A stretch of DNA of 64,000 nucleotides from Bradyrhizobium lablabi (GCF_018131005.1 NZ_JAFCJK010000015.1:1-64000); one strand, 5' to 3'. Numbered from the stretch's first letter, positions 52,058-61,711 are shown. Made by a program: numbers and translations. The notes: generated by a model not told the origin, from the sequence alone.

Positions 52058-53059
52058 ATGCCGCCGATCTACATCACCTACCTCAACCGCCTCGACATCG
52101 ACGAGCTGAAGATCACTGACGATGAAATCCTGTCGGCGATCGAAACGAGCCTGGCAGCCCAGGGCAGGGGCGACACCGTCATCGAGCCGCGCGTCCATCT
52201 CGAACCCGGCGTCGCCAACGGGCACTTCAACGTGCTGCGTGGGGCGATCAAGCCGCCGATCGACAGGGCCGGCGTCAAGATCGTCGGCGACTTCGTCGAC
52301 AACTACAAACTCGGACTTCATTCGGAACTTGGCATCCTGGCGCTGTTCGATCCCCGAACCGGCGCGCCAAAGGCGATCATGGACGCGAGCGGCATTACCG
52401 ACATGCGCACCGGGGCGGTGACGGCGATCGGCGCCAAGTATCTCGCCCGCAAGAATTCGAAGATCCTCGGCCATATCGGCGCGCGCGGCACCGCGTACTG
52501 GAACGTCCGGCTGCTCGACCGTCTGTTTGATTTCGACGAGATCCGCGTGCATTCGCGCCGCGAGGAAAGCCGCAAAAATTTCGCCGATAGGCTCAGCCGC
52601 GACCTCGGCAAGAAGGTGGTGGCGACGGAAGACTGGAAGTCGTGTCTCGAGGGCGCCGACATCGTTGTCGAGGCCTCCCGGCTCGACAAGCCGACGCCGA
52701 TGCTGAAGACCGAGTGGATCAAGAAGGGTGCTTTCGTCGTTCCCTATGGAACGATGAGCGCGATCGAGCTCTCGCTGACCGACATCATGGCGAAGCTCGT
52801 GGTCGACGACTGGGGCCAGTGCAAGGGCGGAAAATTCGGCAGCCTTCGCGCCCACGTCGAGGCGGGCAAGCTGTCCGAGGCGACGCTGCACGCAGAGCTC
52901 GGACAGATCGTCGCCGGTCTCAAGCCGGGGCGCGAGAGTGACGCCGAGACCAATCTGCTCTGGCATCGCGGACTTTCGCTGTCCGACATTGCGTTGGGTC
53001 ATGCGATGCTGGAAAAGGCCGAGCGCATCGGCGTGGGGCAGCGTCTGCGCTTTGCCTGA
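52058..53059 (+). CDS. Ornithine cyclodeaminase / mu-crystallin family protein
   Basis: A 333-residue NAD(P)-binding protein. The N-terminal part (ITYLNRLDIDELKITDDEILSAIETSLAAQGRGDTVIEPR) and DASGITDMRTGAVTAIGAKYLARKNSKILGHIGARG (dinucleotide site, where the classical GxGxQA is GHIGARGTA) place it in the OCD/mu-crystallin family. GAGGAGG is upstream. Members reduce or deaminate cyclic imino acids, or make other metabolites; here it opens an operon under the same putative operator as hut genes. Its exact reaction is uncertain. Confidence 0.8.
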   Translation: MPPIYITYLNRLDIDELKITDDEILSAIETSLAAQGRGDTVIEPRVHLEPGVANGHFNVLRGAIKPPIDRAGVKIVGDFVDNYKLGLHSELGILALFDPRTGAPKAIMDASGITDMRTGAVTAIGAKYLARKNSKILGHIGARGTAYWNVRLLDRLFDFDEIRVHSRREESRKNFADRLSRDLGKKVVATEDWKSCLEGADIVVEASRLDKPTPMLKTEWIKKGAFVVPYGTMSAIELSLTDIMAKLVVDDWGQCKGGKFGSLRAHVEAGKLSEATLHAELGQIVAGLKPGRESDAETNLLWHRGLSLSDIALGHAMLEKAERIGVGQRLRFA

Positions 53060-53082
53060 TTGGAAGGCTGGGGCATCTTGCA

Positions 53083-53895
53083 ATGCATTATGCTGCCAAC
53101 GCGCGAATGTATTCGGTCAATCCGCAGGCGGCCGCCGCCTGGAAGGAGCTGTTCGGCTGGCTTTCGCGCGAAAGCGGCGTCGGGCTCGACGTTATCGATC
53201 ATGCCTTTCCGCTTCCGCTGGCTGAGCTGTGGTCGCGCAGCGATCTCGGTTGCGCCTTCATGTGCGGATTTCCGTTCATGCTGGCGGCACATCGGCCACG
53301 CCCGGTCGCCGCGCCTGTTCCGACCAGGGCTCCGGTCGCAGGGCGGCCGGTCTATGCCACGCGGCTCCTCGTCCGAGCAGACTCCGGATTCCACGCGATC
53401 GAGGATACGTTTGGCGGGCGGCTCGGCTATACGGTCGAGGACTCCCATTCCGGCTACAACGCGCTGCGGCACCATCTCCTGGACTACTACCGGCAGCGCG
53501 GCGCCGGGCTTTATCGCGAAAGCGTCGGCCCGCTGACGACGCCAAGGCGCGTGGTCGACGCGCTGCTCGCCGGTGACATCGATATCGGTCCGCTCGACAG
53601 CTACGCGCTCGACCTGATGCTGCGTCATGAGGCCGAGCTCGCATCGCAAGTCAGGATCGTGGCGACCACCGATCCGGCGCCAATTCCGTTCCTGGTTGCG
53701 GCATCCGGATGTCCAGATGAAATCGTTGCCAGGTTGCAGGCGACGCTTGCAACCTTTGCCGGCGCGCCCGCCTGCACCGAATTGAGAGACCGGCTTTGTC
53801 TCGGAGGCTTCGCCCCCGTCAACATCGCGGACTATGAGCTGATGCTGCGCTGGGATGCCGAGGCGCGTGCGGCAGGCTATGTTCGGCCGGCCTGA
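53083..53895 (+). CDS. PhnD/SsuA-like binding-protein domain, no signal peptide
   Basis: A 270-residue type-2 periplasmic-binding-like protein of the PhnD / transferrin-like group. The recognisable pattern is FGGRLGYTVEDSHSGYNALRHHLL, then PLTTPRRVVDALLAGDIDIGPLDSYALDLMLRHE. The N-terminus (MHYAANARMYSVNPQAAAAWKELF) has no signal peptide or lipobox, so the product should be cytosolic, unlike transport binding proteins. It is 23 bp after the OCD-like gene and converges on hutD with a 19-bp overlap. Confidence 0.7.
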   Translation: MHYAANARMYSVNPQAAAAWKELFGWLSRESGVGLDVIDHAFPLPLAELWSRSDLGCAFMCGFPFMLAAHRPRPVAAPVPTRAPVAGRPVYATRLLVRADSGFHAIEDTFGGRLGYTVEDSHSGYNALRHHLLDYYRQRGAGLYRESVGPLTTPRRVVDALLAGDIDIGPLDSYALDLMLRHEAELASQVRIVATTDPAPIPFLVAASGCPDEIVARLQATLATFAGAPACTELRDRLCLGGFAPVNIADYELMLRWDAEARAAGYVRPA

Positions 53896-54476
53896 CGGCT
53901 TTCGCGCAGGAGCACGAGGTAGCATTCGGTCGCCTCATTCGCCGGTGCGATCCGGCACGGCGTATCGTCAGCGCGCGAAAGAATGGCAGCATCGCCGCGC
54001 GCCAGGAGGGCGGTGCCTTGCGGCGAGGTCAGACTGACGTCGCCAGACGGCGCGACAACCACCGCGGTCCGATGGTCTGCGAAATCGCAGGCCACGGGTT
54101 CGCGAATGCGCCGGAGCCGATGTTCAAATCGTCCGCGCCGCGTCATCACGTTGAGATCGACGATCTCGCCGCCGAGCAGTCGCGCGGAGGTCGGCACGTC
54201 GCCGGCGAAGCGGATCGGGTCGGAGTCGCCGTCGAGCACCAGCGCTGTGGCATCGCCGATCGTCAACGCCAGTCCGTGTCCCGTGATCACGGCAAGCGTC
54301 CGATCGATGCCGGCGAATTTGGAGAAGGGCCCGTCGGAGGCGACTCGGGCCATGCTGATGCGCCAGTCGAAATCATCAAATGACGCGCCCGGCGGCTCGA
54401 CGGCGATCTCCGTCGTCGCGCCGCCCCCGTTCTTCCACGGCGTCGTTCGGCAATCGATGGCGTGAACGATCCTCAC
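53877..54476 (-). CDS. hutD: HutD family protein
   Basis: A 199-residue cupin-like protein. RTTPWKNGGGATTEIAVEPPGASFDDFDWRISMARVASDGPFSKFAGIDRTLAVITGHGL is the HutD signature. HutD proteins are thought to limit Hut flux by binding urocanate or formylglutamate-type intermediates. The start is GTG at 54476, 13 bp after the hutU stop, with GAGG upstream. Last gene of hutI-hutU-hutD. Confidence 0.85.
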   Translation of the reverse strand: MRIVHAIDCRTTPWKNGGGATTEIAVEPPGASFDDFDWRISMARVASDGPFSKFAGIDRTLAVITGHGLALTIGDATALVLDGDSDPIRFAGDVPTSARLLGGEIVDLNVMTRRGRFEHRLRRIREPVACDFADHRTAVVVAPSGDVSLTSPQGTALLARGDAAILSRADDTPCRIAPANEATECYLVLLRESRQAGRT

Positions 54477-54489
54477 GGCGCGCCTGTCC

Positions 54490-56157
54490 TCAACCGAGGC
54501 TCGGCAGGTCGAGATTGTTGGCTCGCGCGCACTCGATCGCAAGCTCGTAGCCGGCGTCGGCATGCCGCATCACGCCGCTCGCAGGGTCGTTCCACAGCAC
54601 ACGGGCGATGCGCCGCGACGCTGCCGGCGTGCCGTCGCAAACGATGACCATGCCGGCGTGCTGCGAGTAGCCGATGCCGACGCCGCCGCCGTGATGCAGC
54701 GACACCCAGGTGGCGCCGCTCGAGCAATTGAGCAGCGCGTTCAACATCGGCCAGTCGGACACCGCATCCGAACCGTCGCGCATCGCTTCGGTCTCGCGAT
54801 TGGGCGAGGCGACTGATCCGGAATCGAGGTGGTCGCGGCCGATCACGATAGGAGCCTTGAGTTCGCCGCGGGCGACCATTTCGTTGAAGGCGAGGCCGAG
54901 CCGGTGGCGGTCGCCGAGGCCGACCCAGCAGATGCGGGCCGGCAGGCCCTGGAAGGCGATCCGCTCGCGCGCCATGTCGAGCCAGTGATGCAGCAACGCA
55001 TCGTCGGGCATCAGCTCCTTCACCTTGGCGTCGGTGCGATAGATGTCCTCCGGATCGCCCGACAGCGCGGCCCAGCGGAACGGACCGATGCCGCGGCAGA
55101 ACAGCGGACGGATATAGGCCGGCACGAAGCCCGGAAAATCGAACGCCTCCTTGACGCCTTCCTCGAGCGCCATCTGGCGGATGTTGTTGCCGTAATCGAC
55201 GACCGGAATTCCTATGCGGTGGAAGTCGAGCATGGCGCGGACGTGCTCGGCCATCGAGGCGCGGGCAGCGCGATCGACCGCCTTCGGGTCGCTCTCGCGG
55301 CGCGATTCCCATTCGTGAATCGACCAGCCCTTCGGCAGGTAGCCGTTGACCGGATCGTGTGCGGAGGTCTGGTCGGTGACGGCATCGGGCCGCACGCCGC
55401 GCCTGACCAACTCAGGAAATATCTCCGCCGCGTTGCCGAGCAGCCCGACCGAGACCGGCTTCCTTGTCCGTCCGGCGTCCTCGATGATCGCCAGCGCTTC
55501 GTCGAGATCGCTGGCTTGCCGGTCGAGATAGCGCGTGCGCATGCGCATCTCGATTCGCGACGGCTGGCACTCAACGGCGAGGCAGGATGCACCGGCCATC
55601 ACAGCGGCAAGCGGCTGCGCGCCGCCCATGCCGCCGAGCCCTGCCGTCAGGATCCACTTGCCGGCGAGGTTGCCGCTATAGTGCCGGCGGCCGAGCTCGG
55701 CGAAGGTCTCGTAGGTTCCCTGAACGATGCCCTGGCTGCCGATATAGATCCATGAGCCGGCGGTCATCTGGCCGTACATCATCAACCCCTTGCGATCGAG
55801 CAGGTTGAAGTGCTCCCACGTCGCCCAATGCGGCACCAGGTTGGAGTTGGCGATCAGCACGCGCGGCGCATCGGGATGGGTGCGGAAAACGCCGACCGGC
55901 TTGCCGGACTGCACTGCGAGGGTCTGGTCGCCGTCGAGGCGCCGCAGCGTCGAGACGATGCGGTCGAAGCTTTCCCAATCGCGCGCGGCGCGTCCGATGC
56001 CGCCATAGACCACGAGCTCGCCGGGCTTTTCGGCGACGTCCGGATCGAGATTGTTCATCAGCATCCGCAGCGGCGCCTCCGTCAGCCAGCTCTTTGCCGA
56101 AAGCTCCGGGCCGCGGGGCGCACGAATGGTGCGCGCATTGTCGATACGTGTCGTCAT
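54490..56157 (-). CDS. hutU: Urocanate hydratase
   Basis: A 555-residue enzyme, the usual length. Blocks are ELSAKSWLTEAPLRMLMNNLDPDVAE, YGGIGRAARDW, WILTAGLGGMGGAQPLAAVMAG (NAD site), VTDQTSAHDPVNGYLP, and the catalytic region with GLGDRHRLGLAFNEMV and DAVSDWPMLNALLNCSSGATWVSLHHGGGVGIGYSQHAG. It hydrates urocanate to imidazolonepropionate. The start at 56157 (MTTRIDN) avoids a 22-residue extension. Confidence 0.96.
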   Translation of the reverse strand: MTTRIDNARTIRAPRGPELSAKSWLTEAPLRMLMNNLDPDVAEKPGELVVYGGIGRAARDWESFDRIVSTLRRLDGDQTLAVQSGKPVGVFRTHPDAPRVLIANSNLVPHWATWEHFNLLDRKGLMMYGQMTAGSWIYIGSQGIVQGTYETFAELGRRHYSGNLAGKWILTAGLGGMGGAQPLAAVMAGASCLAVECQPSRIEMRMRTRYLDRQASDLDEALAIIEDAGRTRKPVSVGLLGNAAEIFPELVRRGVRPDAVTDQTSAHDPVNGYLPKGWSIHEWESRRESDPKAVDRAARASMAEHVRAMLDFHRIGIPVVDYGNNIRQMALEEGVKEAFDFPGFVPAYIRPLFCRGIGPFRWAALSGDPEDIYRTDAKVKELMPDDALLHHWLDMARERIAFQGLPARICWVGLGDRHRLGLAFNEMVARGELKAPIVIGRDHLDSGSVASPNRETEAMRDGSDAVSDWPMLNALLNCSSGATWVSLHHGGGVGIGYSQHAGMVIVCDGTPAASRRIARVLWNDPASGVMRHADAGYELAIECARANNLDLPSLG

Positions 56158-56191
56158 GGGAGAACATCCGGTGAAGAAGGGAGCGGCAGGG

Positions 56192-57406
56192 TCATGTCGT
56201 CCGGCCTCGCCAGACGCGCGCATGCAAGGGATTGAAGCCCATCCGGTAGACCAGCTCTGCGGGGCGTTCGATGCTCCAGATTGCGAGATCGCAACGTTTG
56301 CCCGCCTCGAGGCTGCCGGTCTCGGCCGATAGCCCGAGGGCGCGGGCGGCCTCGCGTGTCACGGCGGCGAGGCATTCGTCGACGGTCAGGCGAAACAGCG
56401 TCGCCGCCATGTTCATCGTCAGCAGCAACGAGGTCAGCGGCGACGAGCCGGGATTGTTGTCGGTCGCGAGCCCGATCGGAACGCGATGCTTGCGCATCAG
56501 TTCGATCGGCGGCGCCTGCCGTTCGCGCAGGAAATAGAACGCGCCCGGCAGCACCACCGCGACTGTGCCTGCGCGGGCCATCGCTGCGATACCCTCTTCA
56601 TCGGCATATTCGAGATGATCGGCCGACAGCGCGCCGAACCGCGCCGCCAGGGCCGCACCGCCGAGATTCGAGAGCTGGTCGGCATGGAGCTTGACGGGAA
56701 GATTGCATTCACGCGCGCGGGTGAAGACCTGGGCGGTCTCCTCCACGGAGAACGCGATTCCTTCGCAGAAGGCGTCGACGGCATCGACCAGGCCCTCGGC
56801 GGCAAGCTGTGGGATCATCTCGCAGACGTCGGCGATATAGGCCTTGGAATTGCCGGCCCGCTCGGGCGGCAGCGCATGGGCGCCAAGGAACGACGTCTGC
56901 ACTGTGACAGGGTTATCGCGCCCGAGCTGCCGTGCGGCGCGGAGCTGCCGGCGCTCGGTCGCAAGCTCGAGCCCGTAGCCCGACTTGATCTCGATGGTCG
57001 TCACGCCCTCGGCGAGCAGGGCATCGAGGCGACGTTGCGCGCCGGAGACGAGCTCGCCCTCGCTCGCACGCCGCGTCGCCTTCACCGTCGACACGATGCC
57101 GCCACCGCGCCGCGCGATTTCCTCATAGCTTGCGCCCGCAAGCCGGAGCTCGAATTCCTCGGCGCGATTGCCGCCATGGACGAGATGGGTGTGGCAATCG
57201 ATCAGGCCGGGCGTGATCCAGCGCCCCTCGCAATCGGTCCGCCGGGCCGCGTCGAGGCCGGTCGGTGCATCAGCCTTCGGTCCGGCGTAGACGATGATGC
57301 CGTCCTTGGCGGCGAGCAGGCCGTCCTCGACGATCCCGATGCCTTCGCGCCGGGGAGAAAGCGTGGCAAGGCGACAGTGATGCCAGACACGATCAGCGAC
57401 AGTCAT
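56192..57406 (-). CDS. hutI: Imidazolonepropionase
   Basis: A 404-residue amidohydrolase. The metal site HTH is in LIDCHTHLVHGGNRAEEFELRLAGASYEEIARRGGGI, and KLHADQLSNLGGAALAARFGALSADHLEY and TDNNPGSSPL are the other HutI-specific blocks. It opens the imidazolone ring to formiminoglutamate. First gene of hutI-hutU-hutD, its start faces the operator at 57460-57469. Confidence 0.95.
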   Translation of the reverse strand: MTVADRVWHHCRLATLSPRREGIGIVEDGLLAAKDGIIVYAGPKADAPTGLDAARRTDCEGRWITPGLIDCHTHLVHGGNRAEEFELRLAGASYEEIARRGGGIVSTVKATRRASEGELVSGAQRRLDALLAEGVTTIEIKSGYGLELATERRQLRAARQLGRDNPVTVQTSFLGAHALPPERAGNSKAYIADVCEMIPQLAAEGLVDAVDAFCEGIAFSVEETAQVFTRARECNLPVKLHADQLSNLGGAALAARFGALSADHLEYADEEGIAAMARAGTVAVVLPGAFYFLRERQAPPIELMRKHRVPIGLATDNNPGSSPLTSLLLTMNMAATLFRLTVDECLAAVTREAARALGLSAETGSLEAGKRCDLAIWSIERPAELVYRMGFNPLHARVWRGRTT

Positions 57407-57459
57407 GACGATGGAAGCCCGCTATTCTCTGCGTCCGAACGCTTGGCATAGATGCCATT

Positions 57460-57469
57460 TGTCTATACA
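57460..57469. promoter_or_regulatory. Putative HutC operator 2 (hutI/hutF divergent)
   Basis: TGTCTATACA, the reverse complement of the core at 52022-52041, with the flank ATATTA also shared on one side. It lies in the 83-bp gap between divergent hutI and hutF and could repress both. Confidence 0.7.
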
Positions 57470-57489
57470 TATTACCTGGCGACACGTCA

Positions 57490-58863
57490 ATGTCGGAGAC
57501 CAGATTGTACCAGCTCCATTTCAAGCAAGCTCTGCTGCCTGATGGATGGTCGCGCGACGTGCGATTGTCTCTCGAGAGCGGCCGTATCGCGTCCGTCGAT
57601 ACCGGTGTCACAGCGATCGGCACCGACGAGCGGCACGCAATCGGATTGCCGGGGCTCGCCAATCTCCATAGCCACGGCTTCCAGCGCGGCATGGCGGGCC
57701 TCACCGAGATTCGGGGCGCCTCCTCCGATAGCTTCTGGACCTGGCGCGAACTGATGTATCGCTTCGTCGGCCGCATGACGCCCGACGACGTCGAGGCAAT
57801 CACGGCGCAAGCCTATGTCGAAATGCTGGAGGCGGGCTTCACGCGGGTCGGCGAGTTCCACTATGTCCATCACGATCCCGCGGGCGTGCCTTACGGCGAT
57901 ATCGCCGAGCTCGCCGGGCGCGTCGCCGCCGCCGCAAATGCAAGCGGCATCGGCCTCACGCTGCTTCCGGTGTTCTACGCCCATGCCGGCTTCGGTGGCC
58001 GCGCACCCGATCAGGGACAGCGGCGCTTCGTCAACAGCGTCGATCGATACGCGGATCTGGTGGCAGCTTCGCGGCGTGCCGTTGCAGGATACGACGGAGC
58101 CGTGGTCGGCATCGCCCCGCATTCGCTGCGTGCGATCACGCCAGACGAAATGGCGGCGATCTTGCCGCTCGCCGCCGGCGGGCCGATCCACATCCATGTC
58201 GCGGAACAGGTGAAGGAGGTCGAGGATTGCATCGCCTGGAGCGGGAGCAGGCCGGTGCAATGGCTGCTCGATCATGCGCCGGTCGATCGCAGCTGGTGTC
58301 TGGTGCATGCCACGCACATGACGGAGGAGGAGATCCGCGCGATGGCCGCGACGGGCGCAGTCGCGGGGCTTTGTCCGGTGACGGAGGCCAATCTCGGCGA
58401 CGGCATCTTCAATGCGCCGCCATTCTGCCGCGCCGGCGGCCGGTTCGGTGTCGGCTCGGATTCCAACGTCCTGATCGGCGCGGCCGACGAACTGCGGCAG
58501 CTCGAATATTCGCAACGCCTGGCGCTGCGCGCGCGCAACGTGATGGCAACGCCGCACACCCCCTCAACCGGACGCGCGCTGTTCGACGGCGCGCTTGCCG
58601 GCGGTGCACAGGCGCTCGGCATCGCCGGTGGCCTCGCGGTCGGCTTTGCGGCCGACATCGTCAGTCTCGATGCCGACAACCCGGCGCTGGCCGGCCACTC
58701 GACCGACGCGATTCTCGACGGCTGGATCTTCGGCAGCCGACGTTCTCCTGTGGACTGCGTCTGGACATCCGGCCGCAAGGTTGTGACAAACGGCCGGCAC
58801 CATCAGGTGGAATCGGTCGCCGCCGGCTTCCGCCGTCGGCTGGAGGCTCTGCTCGCGGAATGA
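57490..58863 (+). CDS. hutF: Formimidoylglutamate deiminase
   Basis: A 457-residue amidohydrolase. The metal motif is in GLANLHSHGFQRGMAGLTEIRG, followed by EFHYVHHDPAG, HIHVAEQVKEVEDC, LVHATHM and GVGSDSNVLIGAADELRQLEYSQRL; these are HutF blocks. It converts formiminoglutamate to N-formylglutamate plus ammonia, the two-step branch that then needs HutG. Its end overlaps hutC by 4 bp. Confidence 0.93.
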   Translation: MSETRLYQLHFKQALLPDGWSRDVRLSLESGRIASVDTGVTAIGTDERHAIGLPGLANLHSHGFQRGMAGLTEIRGASSDSFWTWRELMYRFVGRMTPDDVEAITAQAYVEMLEAGFTRVGEFHYVHHDPAGVPYGDIAELAGRVAAAANASGIGLTLLPVFYAHAGFGGRAPDQGQRRFVNSVDRYADLVAASRRAVAGYDGAVVGIAPHSLRAITPDEMAAILPLAAGGPIHIHVAEQVKEVEDCIAWSGSRPVQWLLDHAPVDRSWCLVHATHMTEEEIRAMAATGAVAGLCPVTEANLGDGIFNAPPFCRAGGRFGVGSDSNVLIGAADELRQLEYSQRLALRARNVMATPHTPSTGRALFDGALAGGAQALGIAGGLAVGFAADIVSLDADNPALAGHSTDAILDGWIFGSRRSPVDCVWTSGRKVVTNGRHHQVESVAAGFRRRLEALLAE

Positions 58864-59597
58864 CTGCACCATCAAAACGAGGCGCCAACGCCGGGGTCGC
58901 GCTTTATCAGCGCATCCGCAGCGACATCGAAGGCCGTATCGTGTCCGGCGAATGGCCGCCCGGGCACCGGCTGCCGTTCGAGCACGAACTGATGGATACC
59001 TATTCCTGCGCGCGCATGACCGTGAACAAGGTATTGTCGGGACTCGCGGCGGCGGGCTTGGTCGAGCGCAAGCGTCGCGCCGGCAGCTTCGTGTCACGCC
59101 CGAAAGTCCATTCGGCCGTGCTGCAGATCCCCGACCTCAAGGCGGAAGTCGAAAGCCGCGGCCAACGCTACGGCTATGCGCTGCTTCAGCGGCAGAAACG
59201 CACGGCCACGCGCGAAGACAAGGCGCGGCTCGATCTGGACCTGCGCGCGCCGATCCTGGCGCTGCGTTGCCGTCACGATGCCGCCAAGCAACCATTCGCC
59301 CTGGAAGACCGGATCCTCAACCTTGATGCGGTGCCGGACGCAGCTCAGCAGGATTTCTCCGAGGTGCCGCCCAGCACGTGGCTGGTCGACCATGTGCCAT
59401 GGACCGAAGCGGAGCACCGCATCTCGGCCGGCAACGCCGACGAGGCGCTGGCCGCGGATTTGAACATCGACGTGGGCACGGCCTGCCTCATCATCGAGCG
59501 TCGTACCTGGCGCAATGGCCAGCCGATCACGGCGGTCCGCCTCGTCCATCCGGGGCCGCTCTACGATCTGACCGCGCGGTTCACGCCGAGCGGCTAG
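58860..59597 (+). CDS. hutC: Histidine utilisation repressor HutC
   Basis: A 245-residue GntR/HutC regulator. The winged helix (YQRIRSDIEGRIVSGEWPPGHRLPFEHELMDTYSCARMTVNKVLSGLAAAGLVERKRRAGSFV) is followed by the UTRA ligand domain (DHVPWTEAEHRISAGNADEALAADLNIDVGTACLIIERRTWRNGQPIT). Urocanate is the known inducer in the family. ATG overlaps the hutF stop. Repeat B copy 3 begins at its stop codon. Confidence 0.93.
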   Translation: MTAPSKRGANAGVALYQRIRSDIEGRIVSGEWPPGHRLPFEHELMDTYSCARMTVNKVLSGLAAAGLVERKRRAGSFVSRPKVHSAVLQIPDLKAEVESRGQRYGYALLQRQKRTATREDKARLDLDLRAPILALRCRHDAAKQPFALEDRILNLDAVPDAAQQDFSEVPPSTWLVDHVPWTEAEHRISAGNADEALAADLNIDVGTACLIIERRTWRNGQPITAVRLVHPGPLYDLTARFTPSG

Positions 59598-59692
59598 AGC
59601 TCCGGTTCCGATTGAATCAGAACCGAAGCTCCGGATTCTTGCTTTGACGGGTTTTCTTCAGGCGAACCGGTATCCAATTCGCTCGAAAAAGC
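59595..59692. repeat. Interspersed repeat, family B copy 3 (inverted)
   Basis: TAGAGCTCCGGTTCCGATTG... to GCTCGAAAAAGCC, the reverse orientation of the copies at 5835 and 35169. It separates the convergent hutC and binding-protein genes and overlaps the hutC stop. Confidence 0.75.
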
Positions 59693-59697
59693 CATGG

Positions 59698-60738
59698 CTA
59701 CTTGGCCTTCGCCGCCTCGACGAAGTGGTTGGTCCACAAATCGCCCTCGGACGTCTTGGCATCGAACTCCTTGCCGAAATTGGTGCCGACCTCCTTGGCG
59801 AAGGTCAGCGCATTCTGCATGCTCTGGACGTCGATCTTGCCACCGTCGGCGACTCCGCTGCGCATCGCCTTGAGCGCGGCCGTGATGGCCTGCGGTTCCG
59901 CCTTGGCAAAGAATTGCTTCTGAATCGCCTCGGCGGTTTGCTCCGGCTTGTCGACCGCCGCGGCGCTGGCCTCCTGCAACGCCTTCGCCGTTTTGGTGAT
60001 GAGCTCCGTCGTCGCCGGGCTGATCGGCTTCTTGGCGACGAGCACGAGGTAGGGCTGGTTTGCCAGTAAGGGGAATTCGTCTCCGAGCGAAATCAGGACG
60101 ACGCCGCTTCCCGCCTTCTCGGCCAGAAATCCTTCTGGCGGTGACAGCACGAAGGCGTCGATCCGCTTTGCTTCGAGGGCGGCCTGGACGGCGGTCGGAT
60201 TGCCGACCTGCGCCACTTTGATGTCGGTCTTCGGGTTGAGGCCGCCCTTGCCGGCGAGCCAACGCGCAGCAATTTCTTGCGCGCCGGCAAGGGCGGTGGC
60301 GCCGACGAGCGCGCCCTTCATGGCGGCGAGCCGCTTCTCGAGCGGATCGGTCGTCTTTACGCCCGTGCGCTCCATGAGCGCGGGCGAGACGACAAGCTGG
60401 AGCGTGACTTTCGACATCAGCGAATAGACGATCTGGAAGGGTTGGCCCTTGGCCACGGCGCGCAGCATCGCGTCGGGGCCGACCGCCGCGAGTTCGATGT
60501 CGCCGGCATCAACGGCAGCGAGCGCCGAAGCGTCGCCGCCGGGCAGCGCCACGACGGTGGCGGTTAGTCCCTGCGTCTTGAACGTATCGAGCGCGCGCGC
60601 CGACCAGATCGGCAGGAAGCTCAAGGTCGGGGCGCCGAGCCCGATCCGCACCGTCTGCTGTGCCGTCGCCACCGTCGGCAGCAGCATCAGCGTGGCGCCG
60701 ATCATGACCGCTTTCGCCAAACCCATGGTCGCGCGCAT
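59698..60738 (-). CDS. NMT1/TauA-type ABC binding protein
   Basis: A 346-residue periplasmic binding protein. A signal peptide (MGLAKAVMIGATLMLLPTVATAQ) precedes TVRIGLGAPTLSFLPIWSARALDTFKTQGLTATVVALPGGDASALAAVDAGDIELAAVGPDAML, the NMT1/SsuA-like pattern. The start at 60738 is supported by GGGAGA. It follows the permease gene in the operon read from 62503 downwards. The putative HutC operator before this operon suggests a histidine-related ligand; NMT1-type proteins otherwise bind pyrimidine precursors or sulfonates. Confidence 0.85.
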   Translation of the reverse strand: MRATMGLAKAVMIGATLMLLPTVATAQQTVRIGLGAPTLSFLPIWSARALDTFKTQGLTATVVALPGGDASALAAVDAGDIELAAVGPDAMLRAVAKGQPFQIVYSLMSKVTLQLVVSPALMERTGVKTTDPLEKRLAAMKGALVGATALAGAQEIAARWLAGKGGLNPKTDIKVAQVGNPTAVQAALEAKRIDAFVLSPPEGFLAEKAGSGVVLISLGDEFPLLANQPYLVLVAKKPISPATTELITKTAKALQEASAAAVDKPEQTAEAIQKQFFAKAEPQAITAALKAMRSGVADGGKIDVQSMQNALTFAKEVGTNFGKEFDAKTSEGDLWTNHFVEAAKAK

Positions 60739-60854
60739 GAAAATCTCCCTGTTCCGGAACGTGATGCGATGCAATTTGAATCCTGTCGTACTCACCTATC
60801 CATTCGAGATGGTTCTCTCGAAGGAACGGTTCCGTTGTTTCCGATCATGCTCTC

Positions 60855-61697
60855 CTAGACGTCGATCGGGCCCGCGCCTGAAAGCGCGCGCCAGCGCAAC
60901 AGGCGCCGCTCGAGCCGGCCGGCGAGAAAATTCGCGACGGTCACGAACGCCAGCAGGATCACGATGCCCGCGAACACGCCCGCGGGATCGTAGGTTGATG
61001 AGGCCTCGTGAATGAACAGGCCGAGCCCTTGCGCCGACGAGGTGAATTCGCCGACGATCACACCGATCACGCTGTAGGGGATGGCGAGCCGCATGCCGAG
61101 CATCACGAATGGCGCCGCAGCCGGCAGGAACACGTGATACGTGAGCTGACGCTGGTTTGCGCCCATCACCAGCGTGAGATTGACCAACTCGCGGTCGACG
61201 CTGCGCACGCCGGCGAACACGTTGTAGAACACCAGGAAGAACACCATGATCGAGGCGAGCGCGATTTTCGATCCCATCCCGATGCCGAACCAAATGATGA
61301 AGAGTGGCGCCAGCGCGATCTTGGGCACGCCGTAGAACGCCATCACATAGGGCTCGAAGATTCGAGCAAGCCGCGGCGAGCGGCCGAGCGTGTAGCCGCC
61401 AATCACGCCGCCCGCGACGCCGATGACGTAGCCGAGTACAAGCTCCTGGCCGGTGGTCCACAGATGCGGATAGATCTCGCCGGACATGAACAGCTCGTAG
61501 AGGCGCTGGGCAACCGCGGTCGGCTTGCTGACATAGATTTCCTTGATCAGCCGGCCGGACGCCCATTGCCAGAACAGTAGTAGCGCGATCCCGGGCAGCA
61601 GCTTCAACAACCATTGCAGCGGTCTTGCTGCGTTCGCGGCGAGACGTCGATGCAAGGGCGCGGTCCCCTCGGAGGCGTCATAGGCCAATTCGGTCAT
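60855..61697 (-). CDS. TauC/SsuC-type ABC permease
   Basis: A 280-residue permease with six transmembrane helices and the EAA region (LVMGANQRQLTYHVFLPAAAPFVMLGMRLAIPYSVIGVIVGEFTSSAQGLG). The ATG at 61697 is chosen; a TTG at 61715 overlapping the ATPase stop is an alternative. Middle gene of ATPase-permease-binding protein. Confidence 0.87.
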   Translation of the reverse strand: MTELAYDASEGTAPLHRRLAANAARPLQWLLKLLPGIALLLFWQWASGRLIKEIYVSKPTAVAQRLYELFMSGEIYPHLWTTGQELVLGYVIGVAGGVIGGYTLGRSPRLARIFEPYVMAFYGVPKIALAPLFIIWFGIGMGSKIALASIMVFFLVFYNVFAGVRSVDRELVNLTLVMGANQRQLTYHVFLPAAAPFVMLGMRLAIPYSVIGVIVGEFTSSAQGLGLFIHEASSTYDPAGVFAGIVILLAFVTVANFLAGRLERRLLRWRALSGAGPIDV

Positions 61698-61711
61698 CGG
61701 TTTGCTCTCGG

